Positions 17,599-26,782 of a DNA stretch of 64,000 bases are shown here, piece after piece. The stretch's first letter is position 1. Every line of letters begins with the position of its first letter. Position numbers and translations under genes: made by a program. Under the pieces are notes generated by a model that saw only the letters and a program-made list of their open reading frames with translations, did not search any database and was not told where the DNA came from. Source of the DNA: CAZTPJ01 sp964614515 (GTDB lineage Bacteria; Planctomycetota; Phycisphaerae; Phycisphaerales; UBA1924); NCBI GenBank assembly GCA_964614515.1, contig CAZTPJ010000002.1, positions 1-64,000 of the forward strand. The letters run 5' to 3'.

Positions 17599-18828
17599 TC
17601 AGGCCGCATCCCCCGGCAGCAACCGCCCCACCGTCGTGGGCGCGAGGGGGAAGGCGTCGATCACGTCGCGCACGTCGGCGATGGTGAGTCGGTTGATGCG
17701 ATCGAGTTCCGCTTCGAGCGTGCGGTGTTCGCGCAGGTGCGTCCAGCGACGGCCGATGCGGTGCATGCGATCCGCGGGGCGCTCGCCGTGGAGCGTCACG
17801 CCCGTGGCGATCTTGCTGCGGATGCGCAGCAGGTCATCATCCGTAAGCGAGTCCCGCAGATTCGCGATCTCGCGCGACACAATATTCCAGACCTCATCAC
17901 AGCGATCCGGATCACACGCGGCAAAGACGAACGTCTCTCCAACACCCTCGTGCGCATCATAACTTGCCTCGGCCTGTTCCGCGAGGCCCGTTTCGACCAG
18001 CGACCAGTGTAGACGGCTGTTGTCGGCGGACCCAAGCACATGCGCCGCCAGCGAGGCCGCGTAGCGACGATCATCATCAATCGCCGGCCCTTCGGCGATG
18101 CCAATCATATAGCCTCGCGTGACCTTGGCGTCGCGCAGCGTGAAGTTCCCGCCGCCGATGGTCGGGCGATGTGGATCGCGGCCTGCGCCCGTGCGAAGCC
18201 AATGGCCGCAGAGACTCGACACCTGCTCCACGACTCGGTCAAAGTCCAGGCGTCCGGCCAGCGCGAGCACCGTGTTATCCGCCGAGTATCGCGTGGCGAA
18301 GTATGTCTGCATCGCCTCGCGCTGGAGATTCGTGATCGTCTCGGCCGTGCCAAGCACGCGATGCGACAGCGGGTGGGGTCGATAGTGCCGCTCCACGGCC
18401 TCTTCATACAGCACCCAGAACGGGTTGTCCTTGTACATCGCGATTTCTTCGAGGATCACGCCCTTTTCGGTGGTGAAGTCCACATCGCGCAGCGCGGGGC
18501 GCAGGAGCATCGACAGGAGTTCGACCGCGCGGGGCAGGTGTTCGGGCAAGACGTGCGCGTGAAAGGCGGTGAGTTCGCTGGAGGTGTATGCGTTGTTGCG
18601 GGCGCCGATCTCGTCGAAGGCGCGGTTGATGTCGTCGGCGGACATGCCATCGGTCCCCTTGAACATCATGTGCTCAAGGAAGTGGCTCACGCCCATGATC
18701 TCGTCAGCCTCATCGCGAGCGCCCGTGCGGACGAAAAAACCCGCGGCCGCGCTATGCGCCTCCGGGTCCGCCTCGGCGATGATGGTCAGTCCGTTCGAGA
18801 GTTGCGCCTTGTGGAAAGTGACGGCCAT
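17599..18828 (-). CDS. M16-family zinc peptidase (processing-peptidase-like)
   Basis: 409 residues, the usual length for a single-chain bacterial M16B enzyme. The inverted zinc motif H49-F-L-E52-H53 and the downstream G-V-I-L-E-E segment (third ligand Glu near 127) are intact, so an active peptidase is expected; E52 is the catalytic base. The N-terminus (V-x-L-S-N-G-L-x-I) matches the family and there is no signal peptide, suggesting a cytoplasmic enzyme like Bacillus MlpA/YmxG. Substrate unknown. Followed upstream on the same strand by a small PFxPF protein gene 29 bp away. Confidence 0.9.
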   Translation of the reverse strand: MAVTFHKAQLSNGLTIIAEADPEAHSAAAGFFVRTGARDEADEIMGVSHFLEHMMFKGTDGMSADDINRAFDEIGARNNAYTSSELTAFHAHVLPEHLPRAVELLSMLLRPALRDVDFTTEKGVILEEIAMYKDNPFWVLYEEAVERHYRPHPLSHRVLGTAETITNLQREAMQTYFATRYSADNTVLALAGRLDFDRVVEQVSSLCGHWLRTGAGRDPHRPTIGGGNFTLRDAKVTRGYMIGIAEGPAIDDDRRYAASLAAHVLGSADNSRLHWSLVETGLAEQAEASYDAHEGVGETFVFAACDPDRCDEVWNIVSREIANLRDSLTDDDLLRIRSKIATGVTLHGERPADRMHRIGRRWTHLREHRTLEAELDRINRLTIADVRDVIDAFPLAPTTVGRLLPGDAA

Positions 18829-18857
18829 GGCCGAGTGTAGGAGGGTGTCGTTGGGGC

Positions 18858-19109
18858 CTACTTGGGTCGCTTGCTGCTGCGATGCTGGCCGTGGCCCCGT
18901 CCGTTGCCGTTGTCGTCGACGCTGGCGATGTGGATGTAGGACACGGTCGCGGCGCGATCAGACTTCGGTTCGGCGATGAAGAGTTTGGTCTTCATCAAGA
19001 CGACGAGGGCCGGGTCGTGGACTTTGTACGCCTGCCCGCTGCTTGCGCGGATAATGAACGGCGTGAACGGCGACTGCTCCAGGCGTTCTCGAATCGTGTC
19101 GGCGATCAC
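18858..19109 (-). CDS. Small PFxPF family protein
   Basis: 83 residues from a GTG. It begins with a short helix, then S-P-F-T-P-F-I-I-R-A-S-S-G and a beta-rich segment ending near S-Y-I-H-I-A-S-V, followed by a basic low-complexity tail (N-G-R-G-H-G-Q-H). The same layout occurs at 45589-45852 (Q-P-F-R-P-F-V-L-R ... V-x-x-P). I know this as a recurrent, uncharacterised small family in planctomycetes. No function is known. Confidence 0.65.
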   Translation of the reverse strand: MIADTIRERLEQSPFTPFIIRASSGQAYKVHDPALVVLMKTKLFIAEPKSDRAATVSYIHIASVDDNGNGRGHGQHRSSKRPK

Positions 19110-19143
19110 GCGTGGATCCTACACGATGGCCGCGCAGCATAAA

Positions 19144-19172
19144 GGGCCATGGGAAGGCGATGCCCATGGCCC
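19144..19172 (-). terminator. Hairpin terminator after the PilZ gene
   Basis: Perfect 10 bp stem GGGCCATGGG / CCCATGGCCC with a 9-base loop. Read on the minus strand it is followed by TTT, fitting an intrinsic terminator for the PilZ gene ending at 19365. Confidence 0.5.
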
Positions 19173-19364
19173 CTTGGATCCCGCGGCATAGACACCGCGG
19201 AGGTTGCGCGTGTTTGAAGCGTCCGTCTGGTTTGCTGCCCCGCTACTCGCCGGCCTTTCGGCTCAGCGTCACTGTTGTACCATACGGACGCCGCCCGGAT
19301 GCGTTTCCTTCGGATTCCGCAAAAGTTCTTTTTGTGGAAAGTCGGCGCGCCTCTGGGCGACCAC

Positions 19365-19754
19365 TCAGGCGGCTTCGGCCATGCCGAAGTTCGACGAGAG
19401 CAAGCCGGAGCTGATGAGGGCGTTGGCGAGTTCCGATAACGTTTGCTTTGCCGCCTCGCTGGCCTCCAGAATCTCAAGGCCAACCTGCACATCCGACCGC
19501 CGAACTTTCTTGACCCACTTGACCGTCAGGCGAATCGGCTGCGGCCCGCGCGGCGTCGCGATATCGAGCAGAATCTCTTCACCTTCTCGAACACGCATGC
19601 GCCGAGCGAGGCGAACCCGGAAGCCTGTCGCGGACAAGTCCAGGATTTCGCCTAGCGGACATTCGATCCCGCGGCACCGAATGCGCCCATGCACGCGATT
19701 ATCGGCAGACGATTGGGTCAGAGAGAGGGGGTGGTTGTTTCGAGCGTACCGCAT
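19365..19754 (-). CDS. PilZ-domain protein
   Basis: 129 residues. The central part fits PilZ: R-x-R-C-x-x-I-E ... I-L-D-L-S-A-T-G-F-R-V (the D/N-x-S-x-x-G motif), then W-V-K-K and V-G-L-E-I-L near the end. The canonical R-x-x-x-R before the barrel is present only as a weak R-x-R version, so c-di-GMP binding is uncertain. The window has a second, more canonical PilZ protein at 55656-56027. Stand-alone, monocistronic, with a terminator behind it. Confidence 0.7.
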   Translation of the reverse strand: MRYARNNHPLSLTQSSADNRVHGRIRCRGIECPLGEILDLSATGFRVRLARRMRVREGEEILLDIATPRGPQPIRLTVKWVKKVRRSDVQVGLEILEASEAAKQTLSELANALISSGLLSSNFGMAEAA

Positions 19755-19855
19755 GGCTGGTGCATCGACCCATCCGATGCCGGGATTGAGGATCAGGCCG
19801 TGGGGAAGTCGCCTGAACTTCAGCGAAACCTCTCAAACCGATTCGCGGCGCGGCC

Positions 19856-21700
19856 TCAGCGAATCTGCGTGGGCGCGAGTCGTGAGGCCACCCACTCGGC
19901 CATGCGCTCTTCGAGGATCGGAAGTGGAATCGCACCCCCCGAAAGAAGGGTGTCGTGGAAGTCTCGAATGTCGAAGCGGTCTTCGAGCGCGGCCTCGGCG
20001 GCGGCCCGCAGCGTGCGGATGCGAAGTTCCCCGATCTTGTACGCCGTCGCCTGTCCGGGCCAGCCGATGTATCGATCAATCTCCGCCTGGATGTTCGTCG
20101 GGCTCAGGGCGGTGTTGTCGAGCATGAACTGGATGGCACGGTCTCGCGGCCAGTCGAACGCATGCATGCCGGTGTCCACGACGAGCCGACACGCCCGCCA
20201 CATCTCATACGTCAAACGCCCGAAGTCATCATACGGATCCGCATAGAACCCGCGCGAGTTCGGCGGGCCGCCGACTTCAAGCCCCAGCCGCTCGGCATAC
20301 AGCGCCCACCCTTCGACGAACGCGGTGTATGACAACACGGCGCGATAGGGATGCGTGCCCGGCTCTTCGGCGAGTTCATCGTTGAGCGCGATCTGCAAGT
20401 GATGCCCCGGCACGGCCTCGTGCAGCGCCAGCGCGATCATTTCATACTTCGGGCGCTGGTCCAGTCGATAGGTATTGGCAACGAACGCACCGGCGATGCC
20501 CGTCGTGAGCGAACCGCGGTAGTAGTAGGCCGTGGGCGACGAGGGGGCCGCGAACCGGGGCATTTCGCGCACGCCATACGGCAGGCGCGGCAGGCGCGTA
20601 AAGAGTTTCGGCAGTTCGTGATCCATGCGTTTGCAGATGTCGCGATACCCGGCGAGCAGGCCCTCGGCTGATGTGTGATAGAAGCGCGGATTGGTGCGAA
20701 GGTCCGCGATGAACGCGGCCAGAAGCTCATCACCCGACAGCGTCGCCTTGCCCGCGAAGTCGGTGCGTGCGATCACCTCCAACATCTCACGGCGGATGCG
20801 TGCGACTTCCTCAAGGCCGATGTTGTGAATCTCCTCGGCGGTGAGTTCGAGCGTCGTGTGATGCCGAAGCGCATGCTCATACGCGCGGATCCCGTCGATG
20901 CCCTTTGATGCGCCGATGTCGTCGCGGCAGGCGGGGATGTACTCGCGTTCGAGAAAGTCGGCGAGATCACGAAACGCGGGAATCACGCCGTGGCGGAGGG
21001 CGTCAGCCGCCCGCGTCCGCGCGGGGTGTTGCACCGGCAGCGACAAGAACGGCTTGAACAACGGCGTCGAGTTGGGGTTGTTCATCGCCGTGTCAGACGC
21101 GATCGCCCGCGCCTGTTCCACGGACCCGACCACGGCCACCTTCGGCGGCACGCGCCCGGCCGCCAGCCCCGCACGCATCTGCGCGATGTGCTGGTGGATG
21201 AGCGTGGGCATCGCTTCGAGCCGCGCGGCGAAGTCCTCGTAATGCTCAGGCTGCGTAAATGGAACCCGATCGCCCATCTGCGGCAGCCAGACCTGCGGGC
21301 CGTTCATCGCTGTCACCGGCATCTGTTCGCCGTGGAACGCCGCGCCGGCGATGTCCATCTCAAGTTCGTGGATGAGCAGTCGCAGGTCAAGGGTGTCGCG
21401 CGGGTCGATGGGAACGTCGATGTGCGACAGGTCGGTGCGAAGTCGAGTCGCCCGCGCCAGGCGCGCCTTGAGGTCCGCCAGCCGACGCGCGTACGCCTCG
21501 ACGCTCTCATCGCGAAGTTGGTCGTTGAACCGTAGATCGCCCCGGCCCGTCGCCCACAGCGGATCCTCACGCATCAGCCATTCCATGTGTTCATCGAGCA
21601 GCGAGATCACGTCAGGGTGGCGCTGGTCGTCCGGCTGTGCGGCCAGCGGTGCGACAACGAACAGACACAGGGCCAGACACGCGGCGAGAAGGTGATGCAT
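19856..21700 (-). CDS. Exported DUF885-family peptidase
   Basis: 614 residues starting at 21700 with a signal peptide (MHHLLAACLALCLFVVAPLAAQ); the frame upstream lacks signal features. The DUF885 zinc signature H427-E-A-V-P-G-H-H434-L-Q is intact, as is the family-typical T-A-Y-Y-Y-R-G-S-L ahead of it. DUF885 proteins are predicted metallopeptidases, acting here in the periplasm; substrate unknown. Length is normal for the family. Divergent from a small gene at 21773. Confidence 0.85.
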   Translation of the reverse strand: MHHLLAACLALCLFVVAPLAAQPDDQRHPDVISLLDEHMEWLMREDPLWATGRGDLRFNDQLRDESVEAYARRLADLKARLARATRLRTDLSHIDVPIDPRDTLDLRLLIHELEMDIAGAAFHGEQMPVTAMNGPQVWLPQMGDRVPFTQPEHYEDFAARLEAMPTLIHQHIAQMRAGLAAGRVPPKVAVVGSVEQARAIASDTAMNNPNSTPLFKPFLSLPVQHPARTRAADALRHGVIPAFRDLADFLEREYIPACRDDIGASKGIDGIRAYEHALRHHTTLELTAEEIHNIGLEEVARIRREMLEVIARTDFAGKATLSGDELLAAFIADLRTNPRFYHTSAEGLLAGYRDICKRMDHELPKLFTRLPRLPYGVREMPRFAAPSSPTAYYYRGSLTTGIAGAFVANTYRLDQRPKYEMIALALHEAVPGHHLQIALNDELAEEPGTHPYRAVLSYTAFVEGWALYAERLGLEVGGPPNSRGFYADPYDDFGRLTYEMWRACRLVVDTGMHAFDWPRDRAIQFMLDNTALSPTNIQAEIDRYIGWPGQATAYKIGELRIRTLRAAAEAALEDRFDIRDFHDTLLSGGAIPLPILEERMAEWVASRLAPTQIR

Positions 21701-21772
21701 GGGTGATGATATTCGCCACAAGGCGGCTAGGATGCTCGCGCGGCGACGATGGCCGTGCGCGGAGGGCGTCAC

Positions 21773-21958
21773 ATGAAGGCTGAAACCATGCTCGCGGAAC
21801 TCAACCGTCTTCGCAAGGACATCGGCGAAGATCCATCCGACATCGAGTGGCTGTCGCTACACCATGCGTTCTGCTTCCTGTCGTACAGAATGGGCGAACT
21901 TCAGAAGTATCTCGACGAGCAGGCCGCCAAGGGCGCTTTCGACGAACTCGAGGAGTAG
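21773..21958 (+). CDS. Small hypothetical protein
   Basis: 61 residues starting at 21773 behind a strong GGAGG. It is mostly helical with charged residues (L-A-E-L-N-R-L-R-K-D-I-G-E-D) and a central aromatic patch (W-L-S-L-H-H-A-F-C-F-L-S-Y), ending in an acidic tail. It looks like a genuine small gene because of the ribosome-binding site and Lys/Glu-rich composition unlike its surroundings. No family recognised. Confidence 0.5.
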   Translation: MKAETMLAELNRLRKDIGEDPSDIEWLSLHHAFCFLSYRMGELQKYLDEQAAKGAFDELEE

Positions 21959-22264
21959 CCCGGCAGCCACGGCCGGCGGCAACGGACCTGTGCGTCGTCC
22001 GGGCGAATGGGGCAGGGCAACCGCACGATCGCTCACGCCTGCACCGCTGGTTGCACCATCGCGTCAGACACGCAAGAGAGGCGGGCGAGACGCCCTCCTC
22101 ACCGGGTCCAATCAGAACTTGCGGTTGCCCTGGCGAATGGTGCAAGCCGGTGGCACGCGCGGGGGCGCGGCCGTATAGTTGCGCCCCTCTAGTGGTGGAG
22201 GGGTAGCCGCCAAGCGGTTTCCTGAATCATCTTCAGCCAGCCGGCACGGAAGGGGAAGACGTGT
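21959..22264. other. Intergenic region with candidate gltA promoter
   Basis: 306 bp without a coding frame. Plus strand TGGCAC (22151-22156), 17 bp, TATAGT (22174-22179) is the best candidate promoter for the citrate synthase gene; the -10 is good and the -35 weak. Nothing else recognised. Confidence 0.4.
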
Positions 22265-23398
22265 ATGACTGCGTTCTCTAAGGGTCTCGAAGGCGTCGTG
22301 GCGTGTGAAACTCGGATGTCGTTCATCGATGGCGCCAAGGGCATCCTCGAATATGTGGGCATACCGATCGGCCAACTCGCCGAACACTCCACCTTTGAAG
22401 AAACCGTTTTCCTCCTCTGGAACTCCCGGCTGCCCAAGCGCGGGGAACTCGAACAGTTCACGGCCGACCTGCGGGCGAGATACGCCCTGCCGCAGTCGGT
22501 GATCGACCTGCTGATGACCATGCCCAAGTCGGCCCAGCCGATGCACATCATGCGGACGATGGTCTCGGCCCTGGGGCTTTTTGATCCTGAGCCGAACGAA
22601 TGTAAAGACCTCGCGAAAGTTCGCAGCAAGGCCCTGACCGCGCTGGCCCAGGCGCCCGCGATCCTCGCGGGATTTGATCGCCTGCGTCGCGGCCTGCCCC
22701 TGGTCAAGCCCGATGCGTCGCTCGGATACGCCGCGAACTTCCTCTACATGCTCAATGGCGCCAAGCCGACGCCGACGATGGTCCGCGCATTGGACGTCTG
22801 CCTGATCCTGCACACCGATCACGGGCTGAACAACTCGACGTTCACCTCGCGCGTCATCATCTCGACCGAGAGCGATGTCTATTCGGCGCTCACCGGCGCG
22901 GTCGGCAGCCTTCGCGGTCCGCTCCACGGCGGTGCGAACGAAGGCGTCATGGTGATGCTCAACGAGATCCCGAACCTCGACGCCGTGGAAGGCTACGTCA
23001 AGGACAAACTCGCCCGCAAGGACAAGATCATGGGCTTCGGGCATCGCGTCTATAAGGCGTATGACCCGCGTGCGACGCACCTCAAGGCCCTCGCGAAGCA
23101 ACTCGCCGCGGACACCGGCAACATGGACCTCTATGAGAAGTCCGCGCGGATCGAACAGATCATGGAGCGCGAGGTCGCGGCCAAGGGCATCTATCCCAAC
23201 GTGGACTTCTATTCCGCCACCACGTATCACTGCATCGGCCTGAAACTCGACCTGTTCACGCCGATGTTCGTGCTCTCGCGCATCGGCGGCTGGGCGGGCC
23301 ACATCATCGAACAACTCTCCGACAATCGCCTCTTCCGCCCCAGCGCCAACTATGTCGGTCCGCACGATCAGCCGTATGTGGCGATGGAGAAGCGGTAA
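22265..23398 (+). CDS. gltA: Citrate synthase
   Basis: 377 residues. Condenses oxaloacetate and acetyl-CoA in the TCA cycle. Active-site residues are visible: H183-T-D-H186-G-L-N-N-S-T-F, G-P-L-H221-G-G-A-N-E, the F-G-H-R-V-Y loop at 258-263, and Asp in N-V-D-F-Y-S (about 320). The length fits the short, dimeric type found in Gram-positive bacteria and archaea rather than the NADH-regulated hexameric type. Monocistronic by context; a repeat element begins directly after the stop. Confidence 0.95.
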   Translation: MTAFSKGLEGVVACETRMSFIDGAKGILEYVGIPIGQLAEHSTFEETVFLLWNSRLPKRGELEQFTADLRARYALPQSVIDLLMTMPKSAQPMHIMRTMVSALGLFDPEPNECKDLAKVRSKALTALAQAPAILAGFDRLRRGLPLVKPDASLGYAANFLYMLNGAKPTPTMVRALDVCLILHTDHGLNNSTFTSRVIISTESDVYSALTGAVGSLRGPLHGGANEGVMVMLNEIPNLDAVEGYVKDKLARKDKIMGFGHRVYKAYDPRATHLKALAKQLAADTGNMDLYEKSARIEQIMEREVAAKGIYPNVDFYSATTYHCIGLKLDLFTPMFVLSRIGGWAGHIIEQLSDNRLFRPSANYVGPHDQPYVAMEKR

Positions 23399-23424
23399 AA
23401 AGAGCCGACTCGCGCGAGCGATCA
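23399..23424 (+). repeat. Copy of a dispersed AAAGAGCCGA repeat
   Basis: AAAGAGCCGACTCGCGCGAG followed by CGATC begins immediately after the gltA stop. The same element, with one or two differences, starts just after the stop at 26779 and appears inverted at 26892-26917. All three copies sit at gene 3' ends. Confidence 0.6.
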
Positions 23425-23480
23425 GTGGCGTCAGCCCGTATTCGTTGAGTGGAGTCGTGACCGCCCGTTTCGCCGCTTGA

Positions 23481-23915
23481 CTATGCGACCGACGGGGACT
23501 GCTCCAACCTCGACAGCCCATCCATCGCGCTCGCCTCGACGCGCATCGCCCCCGACGCGGCCGCATCCTTCACCCTCGCCAGAGCGGTGGTCAGTGCGTG
23601 GGGACTCAGCAGCAGCGCGACCGGATGCGCATCACCCGCCAGCGGGGCGATCTGCCGCAGCGCAAGCGTCTCGCGCCGTGAGAGTTTCAGCGCCCGCGAG
23701 AGCGTGCGAAACGCCAGATCAAGCTCAGACCGGCGCCGCCGCGCGAAGGCCGTGAGGATCAACACGGCCCCCACCGCCGCGAAAATCGCCGCGGAAAAAG
23801 CCATCGCGTCGATCAGCGGCTCGGGAGGTGCGAGATCCTCCGGCCGGAGCATCCGCACAATCGGCGGGGGCGAAGCGTCGGACCAGATGTCGATCTGAAT
23901 GTCATGCGGCGGCAT
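23481..23915 (-). CDS. Single-pass membrane protein paired with HEAT-repeat protein
   Basis: 144 residues. A Pro-rich N-terminal segment (1-33), one transmembrane helix (about 36-58, A-M-A-F-S-A-A-I-F-A-A-V-G-A-V-L-I-L), a basic stop-transfer R-R-R-R, then a helical cytoplasmic region with L-S-R-R-E-T-L-A-L-R-Q-I-A-P-L-A-G. This resembles the short helical module found near PilZ or flagellar proteins of other phyla (G-L-x-x-x-E-x-x-L-L-x-x-L-A), but the match is weak. The start overlaps the end of the HEAT-repeat gene by 14 bp, so the two are translationally coupled. Confidence 0.55.
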   Translation of the reverse strand: MPPHDIQIDIWSDASPPPIVRMLRPEDLAPPEPLIDAMAFSAAIFAAVGAVLILTAFARRRRSELDLAFRTLSRALKLSRRETLALRQIAPLAGDAHPVALLLSPHALTTALARVKDAAASGAMRVEASAMDGLSRLEQSPSVA

Positions 23916-26022
23916 GGGTCATTCCCTTTGGTTCGATGATGACGTTGGCGGCGCGTCGGCTCCATGCCTCGCGGGTGGCGCCGAGCATGCGTCCAGCGCA
24001 CTGCGCAGCGCGCAGACGGACCTTGGGTTCAACATCCGTTCGCGCTAGCTTGTCGAGCGAGAGCGCAATGTGTATCGATGCGTCGCCCATGCTGCGATCC
24101 ACGCCCGCGACGATCGCGCGATCGACGACCCACAAGCCCGCGACGCGGTGCATCGCGCGATCGTCCGCGAGCATGTTCGACAGCGCCCGGGCCGTGGACG
24201 CGGGAGCCGGCGCGACGGATCGCAGCATGGCGCGAATCGCGTTCGCACGCACCCGGTGCGATGGATCAGTTCGCAGTTCGAGCAGCACACTTGCAAGCGA
24301 CGGCGTGTCGCGACCGTGGCGCTCCGCGTCGCGCCGATGCCGCGCCAGCGACTCCACCGCGTTGGCCCGCACACGATCATCCGTGTGATTGAGACACGCA
24401 AGGAGCGTCGTCACGGCCGCGGCCGTCGCGACGTATCCCAGCGCGCTCACCGCCGCGGCTGCGATGCGCGGCGTCGTGGCGTCGCCTTCAACCCACGATG
24501 CCTCGGCCAGCGTTCGCAGATCAGCCTCCAAGTCAGCCGCGACGCCGATCGCCTTCGCCAGCGCGATCGCGGCCAACGCTCGATTCGCATCCCGCAACGC
24601 CTGGCGGATGTCCTCGATGACCGCAGCGCGATCCGCCGCGAGCGAGCGCTGTGCCGCGAGTCGGCCTCCCGCGGAATCCGCGTTCCACATGTCCGTGCGA
24701 TCGCGCTCCTGTCGCGCCAGCGCACGAATTCCGGGGTCTGGATGGCGCACGAGTCGCCGCGTCAGCCGCGCGTCGGCCGGGCGCAGCGCGGACCTCACCT
24801 GCGCATCGCCCACGCAGGATCGACGAAGCAGCGCCGCTCTCGCGATGATCGGATCAGCGTCAAAGCAGTAGTCTTCGATCGCGTGCAGCGGCAGCGTCGT
24901 CGCAGCGCACCACCGAACCGTCGCATCCGGATCCGCCAGCGCGGTATCCAGGGACGCCGCCAGCGTGTGCGAATCCGCCGCAACCATCGCGGCAAATCGC
25001 GGCAGCCCACGCCGGGCTTCACATGAAAGTCGCGCGGCCGTGGCACGATCAGGAAGGGCGCAATCCTCCGGCCACGTCTCGCTCAGTCGAGTGCTGATGG
25101 CCGCGGTCGCGAGTCGCTGGCTGCGCAGCGGATGCAGCGCAAGATGCGAGTTGATGAGCAGCGCCTCGTGGTCTTCAGCACTCACACCGCGCATGACTCT
25201 GGCCAGGGCCGATACGACCATCGGCTCCCATCGAAGCCAGGCCAGGGCGCGGGAGCGCAGGCGTGGATCGGGGTTGCGTCGCAGCACGGTGCGTAAGGCC
25301 GCGTGCCCGGGATGCGATTCGCCCGCGAGCCAGTGCGCCATCGGCGATTGCAGCGCCGAGGCCGGTCCCGTCAACCGCGGCGTCGTCAGCAGCATCGCCG
25401 CCAGCAGCACGCCGCGCGACATGTGCGTCTCGCCGAATCTGCCGGCGGCGCTGACGACCGCCACGCTTGCGTTCGCCCACGCCACATCCTTGCGATCGGG
25501 CGCACTGCGCGCCATCGCGACGAGGGCGCGTTCCGCCCCGCGCGCGACGTGTTGATCGCGATCACCGATGAACGAGATCAAGTCTTCGCACAGACGCGGA
25601 TCGCCGTGTTCCACCATCGCACGGATCACCCCAAATCGCGCATCCGGATCATCGTGCCTCACTGCTCGACGCAGCGCGGGAACGAGACGTTCAGAATCGA
25701 TGCTCAACATCGCCTCGCGTGCGGACGCATCCAGCGCGGCCCATCGCGTCAGGATGCGATGCAGTCCCTTGTCAATTGTCGCCTCCAGCATCCTGCGGCG
25801 TCGGCGAGCGCGAACGCGCCGCAGCGTGCTGAGTTCACTCGCGAGACACTCGGCGAGACGAGATGACTCTGCATCCGAGGCCACTCTCAGTGTTTCCGCA
25901 ATGACGGCGATGCGATGAGTCTGGCCGGGGATGGTGGCGATCAACGACGCAGCACCACCGGTGGCTCGCTCACCGCTTGCAGGTTCAGATCTGCCGAAGT
26001 GTTCTGAGAGATTCCCAGGCAT
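23902..26022 (-). CDS. Large HEAT-repeat protein
   Basis: 706 residues, no signal peptide. Made almost entirely of HEAT-like helical pairs, for example V-P-A-L-R-R-A-V-R-H-D-D-P-D-A-R-F-G near the N-terminus and D-D-R-V-R-A-N-A-V-E-S-L-A-R-H near the C-terminus. Such proteins are protein-binding scaffolds. The ATG at 26022 follows an AT-rich promoter-like region. It overlaps the following membrane protein gene by 14 bp, suggesting the two proteins form a complex at the inner membrane. Function unknown. Confidence 0.75.
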   Translation of the reverse strand: MPGNLSEHFGRSEPASGERATGGAASLIATIPGQTHRIAVIAETLRVASDAESSRLAECLASELSTLRRVRARRRRRMLEATIDKGLHRILTRWAALDASAREAMLSIDSERLVPALRRAVRHDDPDARFGVIRAMVEHGDPRLCEDLISFIGDRDQHVARGAERALVAMARSAPDRKDVAWANASVAVVSAAGRFGETHMSRGVLLAAMLLTTPRLTGPASALQSPMAHWLAGESHPGHAALRTVLRRNPDPRLRSRALAWLRWEPMVVSALARVMRGVSAEDHEALLINSHLALHPLRSQRLATAAISTRLSETWPEDCALPDRATAARLSCEARRGLPRFAAMVAADSHTLAASLDTALADPDATVRWCAATTLPLHAIEDYCFDADPIIARAALLRRSCVGDAQVRSALRPADARLTRRLVRHPDPGIRALARQERDRTDMWNADSAGGRLAAQRSLAADRAAVIEDIRQALRDANRALAAIALAKAIGVAADLEADLRTLAEASWVEGDATTPRIAAAAVSALGYVATAAAVTTLLACLNHTDDRVRANAVESLARHRRDAERHGRDTPSLASVLLELRTDPSHRVRANAIRAMLRSVAPAPASTARALSNMLADDRAMHRVAGLWVVDRAIVAGVDRSMGDASIHIALSLDKLARTDVEPKVRLRAAQCAGRMLGATREAWSRRAANVIIEPKGMTHAAA

Positions 26023-26054
26023 TACACTGGTCCGTGGGTTCGGGTTAAGCCTGA

Positions 26055-26082
26055 ATTTTAGGATTGATTGAGTTTTGGACAA
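26055..26082 (-). promoter_or_regulatory. Putative promoter for the HEAT-repeat gene
   Basis: Minus strand TTGTCC (26082-26077), 16 bp, TAAAAT (26060-26055), in an unusually AT-rich patch 33 bases before the ATG at 26022. It is divergent from the plus-strand promoter at 26103. Confidence 0.5.
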
Positions 26083-26102
26083 GCGGATACTCGGGTTAGG
26101 AC

Positions 26103-26130
26103 TTGACGGATCGCAGTCATGCCGTATAAC
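26103..26130 (+). promoter_or_regulatory. Putative promoter for the 26234 gene
   Basis: Plus strand TTGACG (26103-26108), 16 bp, TATAAC (26125-26130), about 100 bases before the ATG at 26234. Together with the minus-strand promoter it forms a divergent pair. Confidence 0.5.
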
Positions 26131-26233
26131 TGAGCGGTCGGCGGGTGTGGAGGCCGTGCCGACGAGCGGGCAGGGAGAGGGGTTGACCTCGACAGTCGGT
26201 TGGACCCGCAACCGAAAAGGCTCGACGAACCCC

Positions 26234-26779
26234 ATGAACGCATCGACCAAGACGGCGGGGCTACAGGCATATCAGACGGTGCTGTATGATCGCGCGCTGC
26301 ACCCGGATGTTTTTGCGCTTCGATCGCGCAAGATCGTCCGTCACGGACGGTACGAACTCGAAGCGTGGGCGCTGCGGGGCGGCCATGTCCTTCGGTTCGA
26401 GTGCGGCCGGATCTGTGCGAGTGAGGTCGTGTCAGAACACGAGAACCTCGTTCCCATGGTCGGCATCATCTCTGCCGCACCATGCAACGGCGAACATGAA
26501 TACGAGCATCGCTTCGATGAGGATGGCGTGGTGTACATGACGGCCGTGCAGACCGAACACCTGCCGGAGAATGTCTACCTCGCAACGATGGCCGAGATCC
26601 GCGAGTATGCCGGTGAAACGGACTCACTGATCTACGAATGGGCGGATGATCTCGGCTGCGGCATGACGGCGGTGGGCATCCATCGCTACGCCCGCGAAGT
26701 TCACGCGCAGTGCTTCCACTTCCTCCCCGGCGGGCTGGTGGTGCGGACGCAGTCGCTGTTCGAGCATGCGCGCGAGTGA
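26234..26779 (+). CDS. Conserved hypothetical protein, possibly DUF2617-like
   Basis: 181 residues from the ATG at 26234, which marks where sequence begins to look coding. Soluble, mixed alpha/beta, with L-Y-D-R-A-L-H-P-D-V-F near the N-terminus and G-G-H-V-L-R-F-E-C-G, which resembles what I remember of DUF2617 proteins (L-Y-x-R-x-L-H-P-E). The C-terminal half is rich in His, Tyr and acidic residues (Y-E-H-R-F-D-E-D-G; H-R-Y-A-R-E-V-H). Function unknown. The gene ends at a dispersed repeat forming part of a large inverted repeat. Confidence 0.55.
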   Translation: MNASTKTAGLQAYQTVLYDRALHPDVFALRSRKIVRHGRYELEAWALRGGHVLRFECGRICASEVVSEHENLVPMVGIISAAPCNGEHEYEHRFDEDGVVYMTAVQTEHLPENVYLATMAEIREYAGETDSLIYEWADDLGCGMTAVGIHRYAREVHAQCFHFLPGGLVVRTQSLFEHARE

Positions 26780-26782
26780 CCG

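Noticed and set aside
22112..23566. Long open frame antisense to citrate synthase
   Set aside because: Arises from GC-rich codon bias; the sense strand has all citrate synthase motifs.
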